From assembly GCF_000735435.1 (NCBI RefSeq), contig NZ_JMPP01000067.1, positions 245,356 through 309,355 on the forward strand: a stretch of DNA of 64,000 nucleotides, given 5' to 3'. A program made the translations under genes and the position numbers. Every line of letters begins with the position of its first letter. Within the stretch, counting starts at the first letter, position 1. The DNA comes from Klebsiella planticola ATCC 33531. GTDB taxonomy: Bacteria; Pseudomonadota; Gammaproteobacteria; Enterobacterales; Enterobacteriaceae. This document shows positions 34,062 to 41,982 of the stretch, piece after piece. Under the pieces are notes generated by a model. It made no database searches. It saw only the letters and a list, made by a program, of their open reading frames with translations, and was not told the DNA's origin.

Positions 34062-35888
34062 ATGAGTGGAAGCAAAATAACCGCCGCGACTTTGGTAAAC
34101 GTCGTCAAATTCAAAACAGACCAAGCAAGCCTAAAAGCTGTCAGAAATGATATGAAGAAATTGCAAAAGGAATTCTCTAAGACAGAGAGAACTATAGCCA
34201 AAGCAAAAATGCAGGCTCAAAAACAGGCCTACAGTGCACAAATGCAGCAGCAGAAACAGGTTCAAAAACAACAGAAGCAAGCTGCAAAACAGACTGCTGT
34301 AGATGCTAAAGCAAAAGCTAATGAACAGAAGAAACTGGCAGCAGCGCAAGCACGCGCTTTAAAAATTCAGCAACAGCAGCAAGCCAAAACCGCCAAAGTT
34401 AGCGAGAATGCAGACCTAGCAAGAAAACGTGCTGCCTTCCAACTTGGACGCCTCCAGAATATGAGCGGAGCCGATCGCTACGCTGCGATAAAGCAGGCTA
34501 ATGCCATTGTGGATGCCTATGCACGAGGAAATCAAAGCCTCAAATCGATGAGCCAGGCTCTGAGTCAACATCTTGTCACCCAACGTAGTATTTCCAGAAA
34601 TAATTCAAAACAAGCTAAACAATCTGCTCAGGGGAAAAAATTGGGTTCATCTGGTTGGGTTGCACGCAATGCAGCAGCAATCCTCCCTGTTGATCAGTTG
34701 TTGGGACCAACCGCAACCGCATTCCTAGGACAGCAGGCGTATCAAATCATCTCTGGAACCCTGGCGGGAGCCATTGAGAGAAACCAGGGCAGGAAGATGA
34801 TTAGTTCCATGGGTTTAAATCCTCTGGAAGCTGACGCCGCCATCCAGGAAACTCTAAAACGAACTGGTTTTAATATGAGCTATGAAAAGATTTCTGACAT
34901 AGCAAAAGATACCCAGGACAAGATCGGCCAATTAAGTCTTGGCGAGTGGAAAACAGATAAAAAAACAGGGCAATCGTCATATTCTGGCGGAGGCGAAATG
35001 GGAGATTGGCTCCAGATGATGGTTAATCGCGGAGGCTATACCCAGCAAGGTGCATTAGCAACATTGAGAAATGTTAAAGGTCCGGTTGAGTTAGCTGTGT
35101 TACTGGAAGGGTTACGTAAAAGTGCAAAACTTACAGACTCTGAATTCACTGCTTTAGCCGAAGTAATAAACGACTTTTCTTATTTAGCTAAATCTGTCGA
35201 TGCTTCTGGCAAAAATGTAATTGACACTATGAATCTGCTTGTTAATAGCGGTCTGGCACTTAATAGCCAACAGCATAAATCCATCGATAATCTATCGCAG
35301 ATGTCGATTGTATTCGATAACGCCAGAAATGCATTAGGTGATCAATTTGCTGCTTCTTTTAGCAAAGGACTGGAAGACCTTGGAATCAATACGCAGAATC
35401 TTTCCTCTGAAATGGGTTCACTGGTGCCTCTGGTTAAAGATTTGGGGACGGGGACGGCTCAGACTGTGAAAGGCTTTAAAGATTTACTCGATGTCCTTTC
35501 TATTATCACAGAATGGAAAAATAAACTTCTCGGAACTGATAAGCCAGAAGACAGGAATATCCTTCAGCAAGGGGCTACATTTGTTGGGGAATCACTGCTG
35601 CCACCGGGTGTCCTTGATATGGCTGGTAAAGTGAAGACCTGGTTAACGCCAGAGGGAAACTCAGTTGCTGCACAGGCTCAGAGTGGAGCGCTAATGAATC
35701 AAATGATGGTGCAGACCCCAGCTATGCAGTATCAACCTGTTATCCCGGATTTAAAGGCTGATTTTAATCTTACCGTAAATCCATCTCCTGAATTTGGAAT
35801 GATGGTGGAGGCGGTCGCTGATAAACGGATTGAATGGGCATTCGATGACCAGAATTTCCAAATCAGTCAAAGCATTTTAGGGGAATAA
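34062..35888 (+). CDS. Tape-measure-like protein, 608 aa
   Basis: The ATG at 34062 follows GGAGTCTCTAAAC. The N-terminus VNVVKFKTDQASLKAVRNDM is typical of tail tape measure proteins. Then comes a Gln/Lys/Ala-rich coiled coil over residues ~20-115, with no Cys. The middle holds hydrophobic and small-residue helices (VLLEGLRKSAKLTDSEFTAL), and the C-terminus ends with FNLTVNPSPEFGMMVEAVAD, another pattern seen in tape measures. At ~0.15 nm per residue it would set a tail of roughly 90 nm. No other tail gene is present. An internal or scaffold protein is an alternative. Confidence 0.6.
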   Translation: MSGSKITAATLVNVVKFKTDQASLKAVRNDMKKLQKEFSKTERTIAKAKMQAQKQAYSAQMQQQKQVQKQQKQAAKQTAVDAKAKANEQKKLAAAQARALKIQQQQQAKTAKVSENADLARKRAAFQLGRLQNMSGADRYAAIKQANAIVDAYARGNQSLKSMSQALSQHLVTQRSISRNNSKQAKQSAQGKKLGSSGWVARNAAAILPVDQLLGPTATAFLGQQAYQIISGTLAGAIERNQGRKMISSMGLNPLEADAAIQETLKRTGFNMSYEKISDIAKDTQDKIGQLSLGEWKTDKKTGQSSYSGGGEMGDWLQMMVNRGGYTQQGALATLRNVKGPVELAVLLEGLRKSAKLTDSEFTALAEVINDFSYLAKSVDASGKNVIDTMNLLVNSGLALNSQQHKSIDNLSQMSIVFDNARNALGDQFAASFSKGLEDLGINTQNLSSEMGSLVPLVKDLGTGTAQTVKGFKDLLDVLSIITEWKNKLLGTDKPEDRNILQQGATFVGESLLPPGVLDMAGKVKTWLTPEGNSVAAQAQSGALMNQMMVQTPAMQYQPVIPDLKADFNLTVNPSPEFGMMVEAVADKRIEWAFDDQNFQISQSILGE

Positions 35889-35901
35889 ATAAGAGGGGCT
35901 G

Positions 35902-35938
35902 CCTGTATACAGGTTAGCTTTGCTAATCCACAAAGTGG
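35902..35938. repeat. Three small palindromes after the tape-measure-like gene
   Basis: CCTGTATACAGG (35902-35913, perfect), TTAGCTTTGCTAA (35914-35926) and CCACAAAGTGG (35928-35938) are packed into 37 bp, just before the terminator. They could be regulator sites or part of a 3' structure. Confidence 0.45.
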
Positions 35939-35940
35939 AC

Positions 35941-35962
35941 AAGGGGCATCAAGCCCCTTTTT
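35941..35962 (+). terminator. Intrinsic terminator, overlapping the integrase stop
   Basis: AAGGGGC-ATCAA-GCCCCTT followed by T5 ends the late transcript. The convergent integrase stop codon (35949-35951) lies in its loop. Confidence 0.85.
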
Positions 35963-37211
35963 CTATTTCTGGATAGCGTATCAACTCGATATATTGCCGT
36001 AGCTCAACAGGAGAAGCGGAATTTTTGCTATAAGTTTTGAAACTTTCTGTAGAGCCGCGCTCGTGACCGAGCAGAAGGGCAATTCTATCCTCTTGTACGG
36101 GCTTTAGCTTTCCGGTTCCCACCCCGCCCCTGTCGAGAATTTGAGCTACCCCATGACGCAACGAGTGGAAAACTTTTCTTTCAGTCCCCTGCTCTCCCAA
36201 TGCCTTGCGTTTAGCACGTGTAAAACGCTGTGTGTGCCACGTTGAGCGCTTCCCGTCTGCACGGTCAATCATTGAGGCACGATAGAATAAAAAGCCGTTG
36301 TAGGGCTTCTCACGAAGCGACAACACCAACGGAGTGATCAGGCTATGGCATGGGATGACCCTGGATGCCGATCTTGTCTTCCCTTCCGTTACTTCAAAAC
36401 ATAATACCCCTTCAATTTCTCGGATGTTGGCTGCACGTAACGAACAGATTTCATTAAGGCGCATACCGCTATACATGCCGATCAGCGTTACATTCTGCAT
36501 TTCTTCATCACCTTCCAGGGCAGAGAAGACTTTCGCCAGTTCAGTAGGAGTAAAAACCTCATAACTAGCCCTACTCTCTGCAACATCCAGTTTATGACCC
36601 CTCCAGGGTGATTGAGACCTCTCCGGGGCATCTTCATATCGTGACGATGCCAAATCCCAAATTTGAGCCATGGCGCTGATATAATTAGCGATTGTTTGTT
36701 GCGATCGCTTCTTCTGAAGAACATCAATCCAGGCTGTAACTGTGGTTCGGTTTACCTCGTTGAGTGCGATATCACGTTTACGAAGATGATCGAGAAATAC
36801 CTCTACCGCCTTTTTAGTTTTAGATAGCGTTGTAACTTTCTTTTTGTTGCTATTTTGTAAAAGGTAAATATCCAACATCCCACGTAAAGCAGGACATTTA
36901 TTAATAACCTGCACCTTTGTTGCTGCCTTCGCGTATTTTGCCTTGCTTCGAAGTAACTCGATCACGTCTGCCACACTATCTGGCCTGTCTGGAAGGATGG
37001 CATCTCGCAAACGGTGAAACTCATCCGCTATCTGATCACGCTTCATTCTGGCTATTTTTAGTTCATTGGTTGATAGGGTTCGAACTAACGTTTTTCTTCC
37101 ACTAAACAGGGATTGCATGTAGTCAGGTAATGCAATTCTCACATGGTAAAAACCATACGGATCACAAATGAGATATTGATTCGGTCTGTAGCGACCATGC
37201 TTGAATTTCAT
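35949..37211 (-). CDS. int: Tyrosine integrase of the element, 420 aa
   Basis: Full-length phage-type integrase with an N-terminal arm-binding part (YHVRIALPDYMQSLFSGRKT), a core-binding domain and a catalytic domain. Catalytic residues are Arg251 (MYSGMRLNEICSL), Lys278 (TEGKTRS), His349-Ser-Leu-Arg352, His383 (LLGHERG) and Tyr394 (KTYSKN). It lies next to attR and reads inward, the normal position for the enzyme that integrated at thrW. The imperfect dyad CCCGCTAA-AG-TTAACGGG (37219-37236) sits just upstream of its start and may be an autoregulatory operator. Confidence 0.95.
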   Translation of the reverse strand: MKFKHGRYRPNQYLICDPYGFYHVRIALPDYMQSLFSGRKTLVRTLSTNELKIARMKRDQIADEFHRLRDAILPDRPDSVADVIELLRSKAKYAKAATKVQVINKCPALRGMLDIYLLQNSNKKKVTTLSKTKKAVEVFLDHLRKRDIALNEVNRTTVTAWIDVLQKKRSQQTIANYISAMAQIWDLASSRYEDAPERSQSPWRGHKLDVAESRASYEVFTPTELAKVFSALEGDEEMQNVTLIGMYSGMRLNEICSLRAANIREIEGVLCFEVTEGKTRSASRVIPCHSLITPLVLSLREKPYNGFLFYRASMIDRADGKRSTWHTQRFTRAKRKALGEQGTERKVFHSLRHGVAQILDRGGVGTGKLKPVQEDRIALLLGHERGSTESFKTYSKNSASPVELRQYIELIRYPEIEKGA

Positions 37212-37293
37212 CTTTTACCCCGCTAAAGTTAACGGGCGTTTGTATTGTGTTTTTGTACGTATAAATTGTACTGTGAGCGCATTCGGTTCGTAG

Positions 37294-37321
37294 AATCAAT
37301 AACTTATGAAGTAAGTTATTG
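37294..37321. repeat. Right arm repeat and dyad next to attR
   Basis: AATCAATAACTTA (37294-37306), then 5 nt, then TAAGTTATTG (37312-37321). The two parts form a 10-bp dyad that ends 4 bp before the attR core. The first part is the same 13-mer as at attL. Confidence 0.7.
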
Positions 37322-37325
37322 GAAT

Positions 37326-37359
37326 CGAAGGTCGTAGGTTCGACTCCTATTATCGGCAC
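37326..37359 (+). repeat. attR core (34 bp)
   Basis: Identical to 24357-24390 and followed by CA, so the original tRNA end CACCA is intact here. This shows that the chromosome to the right of 37359 originally followed thrW directly. Confidence 0.93.
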
Positions 37360-37496
37360 CATCTCAACTTCCCCAAACGTCCGCATTCATCCATAACCAC
37401 ATTGATTTATAAAGATTTTACCGCTTTTTAGTCCATCATCGTCCGCAACCATCCAGTAGAATCCGATACGGAATGTGTATATGTGTTTTTAACGAT

Positions 37497-37646
37497 ATGC
37501 AGATTCGCCGCACGAAGCCTGAGGCTAAAGCCTGTACACCTGAAGATGGCCGGGGATTATCTTTGCTTATAGAACCGAATGGCAGCAAGAGCCGGCGGTT
37601 TCGTGATCATTACGCGGGTAAGTCCGCAATGCTGTTGAAAAGATAA
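37497..37646 (+). pseudogene. P4-type integrase N-terminal remnant
   Basis: Reading from ATG 37497 gives a 49-residue fragment with KPEAKACTPEDGRGLSLLIE and PNGSKSRRFRDHYAGKSAML. This is the DUF4102-type N-terminus of P4/CP4-family integrases (typical DGRGLSLLVKPNGSKYWRFRYRYAGK). It stops at TAA 37644-37646, and the rest of the gene is gone. It starts about 140 bp after attR, as an integrase next to thrW should, so an older P4-like element once occupied this site. Confidence 0.8.
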
Positions 37647-37953
37647 ACAAATGTCGGCACGAGATGCCTCCGCCAGTATGCAGGCATTTTACGGGCTATT
37701 TTCCCGTAAGCAGGCACAGCCAGTCGGTTGGATTAAACCGTCAGAGCGGCTCAACATGCTACGTACAATTGCAGCATGTCGCAGCGGATAAATGCCGGTC
37801 CATTTGCAAACATTGTGGGGTTGAACCGGCACTGATTACCGCTAATGCGGGCTGAAAATCGGCAGGGCAAAAATGCCTGAGAGGGGGATTATCAGCGGCT
37901 GTAAACCACCCGCCGCGCCATTGCAATGTGCTTTTTTGGCTGCACGTCTTCCG
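37647..37953. other. Degenerate mobile-element DNA right of attR
   Basis: No intact gene. A short frame encodes CRSICKHCGVEPALITANAG (about 37790-37855), a zinc-finger-like tail typical of phage/plasmid fragments, but it lacks a proper start. I read it as further remains of the older insertion. Confidence 0.4.
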
Positions 37954-38856
37954 CTAACCGCGGGCGAGCTCGAATAGCTGGCCTGCCGCCGGAGTCAGAC
38001 CTGACATATGGATACAGGCATGGACCATGCCCTGCAATCGCTCGCTGCGCACCTTAACGCCAGCTTTCTGCAGCCGTTGCGCATACTCTTCAGCCTCATC
38101 GCGTAACGGATCATATTCACAGCTCAAAATGGTAGCCGGAGGTAAGCCGCTAAGTGAAGCGGCATGCAGCGGTTCGGCGTAGGGATGACGACGCAGGCCA
38201 AGATAGTTGTCCCAGCAAAACGCCATCGCATCGTGCGTTAAAAAGTAGCCTTCGGCAAACTCTCGGTAGCTCTCCGTCGCCATATCGCGACTTAACGCCG
38301 GATATAACAACAGCTGATGCTCGATATGAGGGCCACCGCGGTCCCGAGCCAACAATGCCGTCGCCGCAGCCATATTTCCTCCAGCGCTATCGCCGCCCAC
38401 CGCTAACCGACTGGCATCAATCCCCAGACGACGCGCCTGCTCATTAACCCAGCATAGCGCCTGATAGACATCTTCCAGGGGGCGAGGAAACGGATATTCT
38501 GGCGCCAGTCGGTAATCAACCGACAGTATTATCCGGCCTGTCGCGTTGGCCAATGCCTGGCAAGGTTGATCGTACAGCGCCAGAGATCCCAGGCACCAAC
38601 CGCCGCCGTGGGCGAAGAGCATTGCTGGCTGTGCGCTCCCGTCATTTGCCGCTACGGGTTTATAGGCGCGAAGCGTAATGCGATGGCCGTCATCAGCGAC
38701 AACGACATAATCCTTAATACCTCCGCTCATTTCCCCTTTTCCCTGCAGCTGGCGCAAACCCGTTTCTGTCGTCGCTCTCATATCGGTCAGCGATACGGGC
38801 GCTGGTATTCCCGCCAAAGAGGTCAAAAAGTTGGCAATATGCTCATCAAGCGGCAT
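37954..38856 (-). CDS. Alpha/beta hydrolase, hormone-sensitive-lipase type esterase
   Basis: The 300-residue protein has the HSL-family oxyanion motif HGGGWCLG (about 82-89) and the nucleophile motif GGDSAGGNMA (Ser near 157). The acid is in CEYDPLRDEAE and the His in GMVHACIHM. It cleaves short-chain carboxyl esters. Its start overlaps the preceding hydrolase gene by 11 bp, so the three minus-strand genes 39768-37954 form one operon, last gene here. Control is probably by the divergent TetR regulator. Confidence 0.88.
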   Translation of the reverse strand: MPLDEHIANFLTSLAGIPAPVSLTDMRATTETGLRQLQGKGEMSGGIKDYVVVADDGHRITLRAYKPVAANDGSAQPAMLFAHGGGWCLGSLALYDQPCQALANATGRIILSVDYRLAPEYPFPRPLEDVYQALCWVNEQARRLGIDASRLAVGGDSAGGNMAAATALLARDRGGPHIEHQLLLYPALSRDMATESYREFAEGYFLTHDAMAFCWDNYLGLRRHPYAEPLHAASLSGLPPATILSCEYDPLRDEAEEYAQRLQKAGVKVRSERLQGMVHACIHMSGLTPAAGQLFELARG

Positions 38857-39742
38857 AACGAGTCCCCTCAGACAGAAATGGCACGATCAGCGCGATAAAA
38901 ACCTCATGGCTCTCTTCGGTAATAAAATGTCCGCAGTCGGCCACCGTCTCGCCGCGCAAGTCATGCGCGTTGCCTTGTAGAGTGGCCAGCGGCGCATTGC
39001 CCGTCGCGTGCTCAGCACCTATTGTCAGTACCGGCATAGTTAATGGCGTTTGCGCGCGTAATTGGTTCTGTCGAATGGTTTCCGGAATCGCCCGATAGTA
39101 CTCAAAACCTGCTCGTAATCCACCCGGAGTCGAATAAGCGGCAATGTAAACCTCTGCGGCAACCCGATCGCGGCGATGAGACCAGCGGTTGAAAATATAG
39201 TTGAGATACTGTGATTCACGCCCGTGGGTCAAGGTTTCAGGTAAATCAACCAACTGATTGAACATGAAGTGCCAAAGAAAAATGTTCTCCTCCGGCGCGA
39301 CAAAAATCGGCGGTGGCGGAGCAAGACCGGGGATCACCGCTTCTGTCAGCACCAGGCGTTCGACTGCTTGCGGAAAATCGCTCGCCATAGCGTAGCCAAT
39401 CCACATCCCGACATCGTGACCCACCAGACGGTAACGTGAATGCCCCAGTTGCGTCATCATCGTATGCAGCATCACGGCAATACTCCCGGTGTCGTAACCG
39501 TCGCGCGGTTTGTCCGAATCGCCGATGCCGGGCGGGTCTACGGCTATCGCCTGAAAACCAGCCGCGGCCAGCGCGCGCATAACATGGCGCCAGGTATACC
39601 AGGTCTGTGGCCATCCGGGGATCAGCAGGACTGGCTGCCCTTTCCCTGCGACAACGCAATGGATGCGTTGTCCGTTTACCTTCGTATAGACGTGTTCCAT
39701 CCCGGGATCCTGTTCGAGGATCTCGTCATATAGCGGTTTCAT
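38846..39742 (-). CDS. Alpha/beta hydrolase, epoxide hydrolase/dehalogenase-like
   Basis: The 298-residue protein has the strand and oxyanion segment LLIPGWPQTWYTW and the nucleophile elbow VGHDVGMWIG with Asp as nucleophile, as in epoxide hydrolases and haloalkane dehalogenases. The catalytic His is in DCGHFITEE. A cap domain of about 70 residues follows the elbow. No signal peptide, so it is cytoplasmic. Sits between the isomerase and esterase genes in one operon; substrate unknown. Confidence 0.87.
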   Translation of the reverse strand: MKPLYDEILEQDPGMEHVYTKVNGQRIHCVVAGKGQPVLLIPGWPQTWYTWRHVMRALAAAGFQAIAVDPPGIGDSDKPRDGYDTGSIAVMLHTMMTQLGHSRYRLVGHDVGMWIGYAMASDFPQAVERLVLTEAVIPGLAPPPPIFVAPEENIFLWHFMFNQLVDLPETLTHGRESQYLNYIFNRWSHRRDRVAAEVYIAAYSTPGGLRAGFEYYRAIPETIRQNQLRAQTPLTMPVLTIGAEHATGNAPLATLQGNAHDLRGETVADCGHFITEESHEVFIALIVPFLSEGTRYAA

Positions 39743-39767
39743 GGGGGGTTCCTTGTGATATTACGGC

Positions 39768-40823
39768 TTAGCGAATGCCGAGTAATGTATTGATCTGATG
39801 AGGATTAACCTGTGCCCCGGCGAAATCGTCGAACACTTTATCAGTGACGTTAATGAGGTGGTCGCGGATGAACGCAGCGCCTTCCCGGGCGCCGTCCTGC
39901 GGGTGTTTCAGGCAACATTCCCACTCCAGGGTAGCCCAGCCGGAATAGTCATATTGTGCCAGCTTCGAGAAGATGCCTTTAAAATCAACCTGACCATCCC
40001 CCAACGAGCGAAAACGGCCTGCACGGTCTATCCACGATTGGTATCCACCATAGATACCCTGGCGACCGTCTGGATTAAACTCAGCATCCTTAGCGTGAAA
40101 CATGCCAATAAAATCTTTATAAATATCAATAAAATCCAGATAATTAAGCTGCTGAAGCACCATGTGACTGGGATCGAAAAGTACCTGGCAGCGAGGATGT
40201 TTCCCTACCCGCTGATGAAACATTTCGAACGTCACGCCATCATGTAGATCTTCGCACGGGTGGATTTCATAACACAGGTTAATGCCCTGTTCATCGCAGG
40301 CATTGAGTACCGGCAGCCAGCGTCTGGCCAACTCGTCAAAAGCAGCTTCGATTAACCCAGCCGGACGCTGCGGAAACGGAAACAGATAGGGCCAGGCCAG
40401 TGAGCCGGAGAACGTACCCAGCTCGCTGAGACCAAGCCGTGCGGAGGCTTTGACGGCCAACAGCAGCTGTTGCCGCGCCCATTCACCGCGCGCTTGCGAA
40501 TTACCATGCACATCCGACGGCGCAAAACTGTCGCACATGGCGTCGTAAGCCGGATGCACCGCCATGAGTTGACCGAAAATATGGCTGGTCAGTTCACTGA
40601 CAACCAGGCCGTGTTCCGCCAGCATTCCGGTGAGGTCATCACAGTAGGCCTGGCTCTCCGCCGCGGTGGCGACATCAAACAGACGCCGATCCCATGCCGG
40701 AATTTGCAATGCTTTGAAGCCGGTTTCCGACGCCCATCGGGCAATCGTAGGCAAGCTGTTGAACGGGGCTATCCCATCACTGAATTGGGCGAGATGCAGG
40801 CTTGGGCCTTTGATGGTTTTCAT
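39768..40823 (-). CDS. Sugar-phosphate isomerase/epimerase (AP endonuclease 2-like TIM barrel)
   Basis: The 351-residue protein belongs to the xylose-isomerase-like TIM-barrel family. Likely metal ligands are in LCYEIHPCEDLHD (Glu, His), FDPSHMVLQQ (Asp, His), MFHAKDAEF (His, Asp) and TLEWECCLK (Glu). Members isomerise or epimerise sugars and inositols. First gene of the three-gene operon. Its Shine-Dalgarno AGGAG lies inside the right half of the palindromic operator at 40829-40864, so repressor binding would cover the transcription start region. Confidence 0.88.
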   Translation of the reverse strand: MKTIKGPSLHLAQFSDGIAPFNSLPTIARWASETGFKALQIPAWDRRLFDVATAAESQAYCDDLTGMLAEHGLVVSELTSHIFGQLMAVHPAYDAMCDSFAPSDVHGNSQARGEWARQQLLLAVKASARLGLSELGTFSGSLAWPYLFPFPQRPAGLIEAAFDELARRWLPVLNACDEQGINLCYEIHPCEDLHDGVTFEMFHQRVGKHPRCQVLFDPSHMVLQQLNYLDFIDIYKDFIGMFHAKDAEFNPDGRQGIYGGYQSWIDRAGRFRSLGDGQVDFKGIFSKLAQYDYSGWATLEWECCLKHPQDGAREGAAFIRDHLINVTDKVFDDFAGAQVNPHQINTLLGIR

Positions 40824-40828
40824 CGTAA

Positions 40829-40864
40829 ACTCCTATTGTTTGTCGATTGGCAAACAATAGGAGT
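40829..40864. promoter_or_regulatory. TetR operator: perfect 14-bp inverted repeat
   Basis: ACTCCTATTGTTTG (40829-40842) and CAAACAATAGGAGT (40851-40864) are exact inverted copies separated by 8 bp. It lies between the divergent isomerase operon and the TetR gene and is almost certainly the TetR target. Confidence 0.85.
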
Positions 40865-40964
40865 AAAATCGGAGAACCACAAGAATAATTTATAAATTCT
40901 TTGGTAATAGCGCAGGTTTAAGCGATCCTGTGTGACTGAAAGGCAGGCAAAATGGAGCAGCATA

Positions 40965-41558
40965 ATGGCAGGTAGACCGCGCGAATTTGATCGCGAACAT
41001 GCACTTTTGAAGGCGCGCAATCTCTTCTGGCGACAGGGCTATGAAGGTACGTCAATGTCGGATTTAGTGGCAGAACTTGGCATCGCTTCCGCGCGCATTT
41101 ACAAAGCGTTCGGTTCAAAAGAACAGTTGTTCCGACAAGCCATAGTCCATTATGAAAGCCAGGAAGGCGGGTTTGCAGATCGGGCCTTCGCCGCTGAGAA
41201 TAACGTGCAGGAGGCGATCAAAAAGATGCTAGTGGACGCCGTGCACCTGTACAGCCAGGCGGAATTGCCGCGAGGATGTATGGTCGTCGCTTCTGCTGCG
41301 AGTGTCAGCGCGGAAAATGATCAGATCAAAACCTGGCTGGCCCAGCATCGCCTGCAACGCACGCAACAGATCATCGACCGCCTAAGGCAGGCGGTGTATA
41401 ACGGCGAGTTGCCGGATACGACCGATGCCGACAGCCTGGGAGACTATTTCGCCGTCTTTTTACATGGTCTTTCCGTTCAGGCGCGAGATGGCATCACAGA
41501 AGCGCGATTGTTAGCGGCAGTTAATGTCGCGCTTAACGCGCTGCCGTGTACAGCATAA
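40965..41558 (+). CDS. TetR-family repressor
   Basis: A 197-residue protein starting MAGRPREFDREHALLKARNL, with the TetR HTH over about residues 8-55 (GTSMSDLVAELGIASARIYK). The C-terminal ligand-binding domain is all-helical (QAELPRGCMVVASAASVSAE). ATG 40965 has GGAG nine bases upstream; the frame extends 11 codons further without a site. It probably represses the divergent esterase/hydrolase/isomerase operon through the perfect dyad in the shared promoter. Confidence 0.9.
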   Translation: MAGRPREFDREHALLKARNLFWRQGYEGTSMSDLVAELGIASARIYKAFGSKEQLFRQAIVHYESQEGGFADRAFAAENNVQEAIKKMLVDAVHLYSQAELPRGCMVVASAASVSAENDQIKTWLAQHRLQRTQQIIDRLRQAVYNGELPDTTDADSLGDYFAVFLHGLSVQARDGITEARLLAAVNVALNALPCTA

Positions 41559-41844
41559 TGCATTGTAGCCAGCAATGAGTCTTTTAATATCAAAGGGTCA
41601 TTAACACCCACAGTGTTTACTATCGCAGGTAAGGATGCCTCACGATGACCCCGAGACTCTCCCGCTCTCATTTGTCTCCTTTCGCGACACCTCACTGCCT
41701 GCGTTGATAGCCATCCCGGCGGGAAAAATACCCTACGGAGGGTCGAACCGGGTTAAAGAAAGGGCCTGCGATTTCCCGTAGGCCCTGGACCGCTGTCGCG
41801 TGGCTTACATCACTTGTCGCTCGCAAGCACATTGACAGCACCAA
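41559..41844. other. Intergenic region, TetR gene to LacI operator
   Basis: About 285 bp without a gene. AGGGCCTGCG and CGTAGGCCCT (41761-41786) form a 10-bp stem with one wobble pair and no T-run, probably an extragenic palindrome or weak terminator. Confidence 0.5.
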
Positions 41845-41862
41845 CTGTAACGTTACACTAAA
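41845..41862 (+). promoter_or_regulatory. LacI-type operator upstream of the LacI gene
   Basis: CTGTAACGTTACACTAAA contains the perfect 12-bp palindrome TGTAACGTTACA (41846-41857). The same 18-mer occurs, pointing at dctP, at 47624-47641. TACACT could serve as the -10, so binding would block transcription. It probably mediates autoregulation. Confidence 0.78.
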
Positions 41863-41982
41863 CCGTTATTGTTGATGTTCCTCATCAGAAAGCGATGCAG
41901 GATCAGGCTTGTCGACCCCCGTATAAAACGGCGCGGAGAATCGCTCTCCTCCGCGCCTCGCCCACCGCTGCAAAGGAGATGT

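Larger units (their letters stand above)
24357..37359. mobile_element. Integrated satellite-like element with own capsid genes, in the thrW 3' end
   Basis: A 34-bp direct repeat (24357-24390 and 37326-37359) delimits about 13.0 kb. The inside is much more AT-rich than the host. It carries a tyrosine integrase at the right end pointing inward, a short second recombinase, several small genes, a helicase-type replication gene, a repeat-rich region, and a late module with capsid, decoration and tape-measure-like proteins. There is no terminase, portal, protease, tail tube, fibre or lysis gene in either strand, so it cannot be an autonomous phage. The size and content suggest a phage satellite. 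It is not a standard P4-like element, since I see no P4 primase, Psu, Delta or Sid. It is also not a standard capsid-forming PICI, which carries the whole head operon. Confidence 0.85.

Noticed and set aside
35902..35913. CCTGTATACAGG as a LexA box
   Set aside because: The LexA consensus needs CTG-N10-CAG; this palindrome is too short.
24357..37359. P4-like satellite or ordinary capsid-forming PICI
   Set aside because: I see no P4 alpha primase, Psu, Delta or Sid, and no terminase/portal/protease head operon as in cf-PICIs. The element is therefore described without assigning it to either group.
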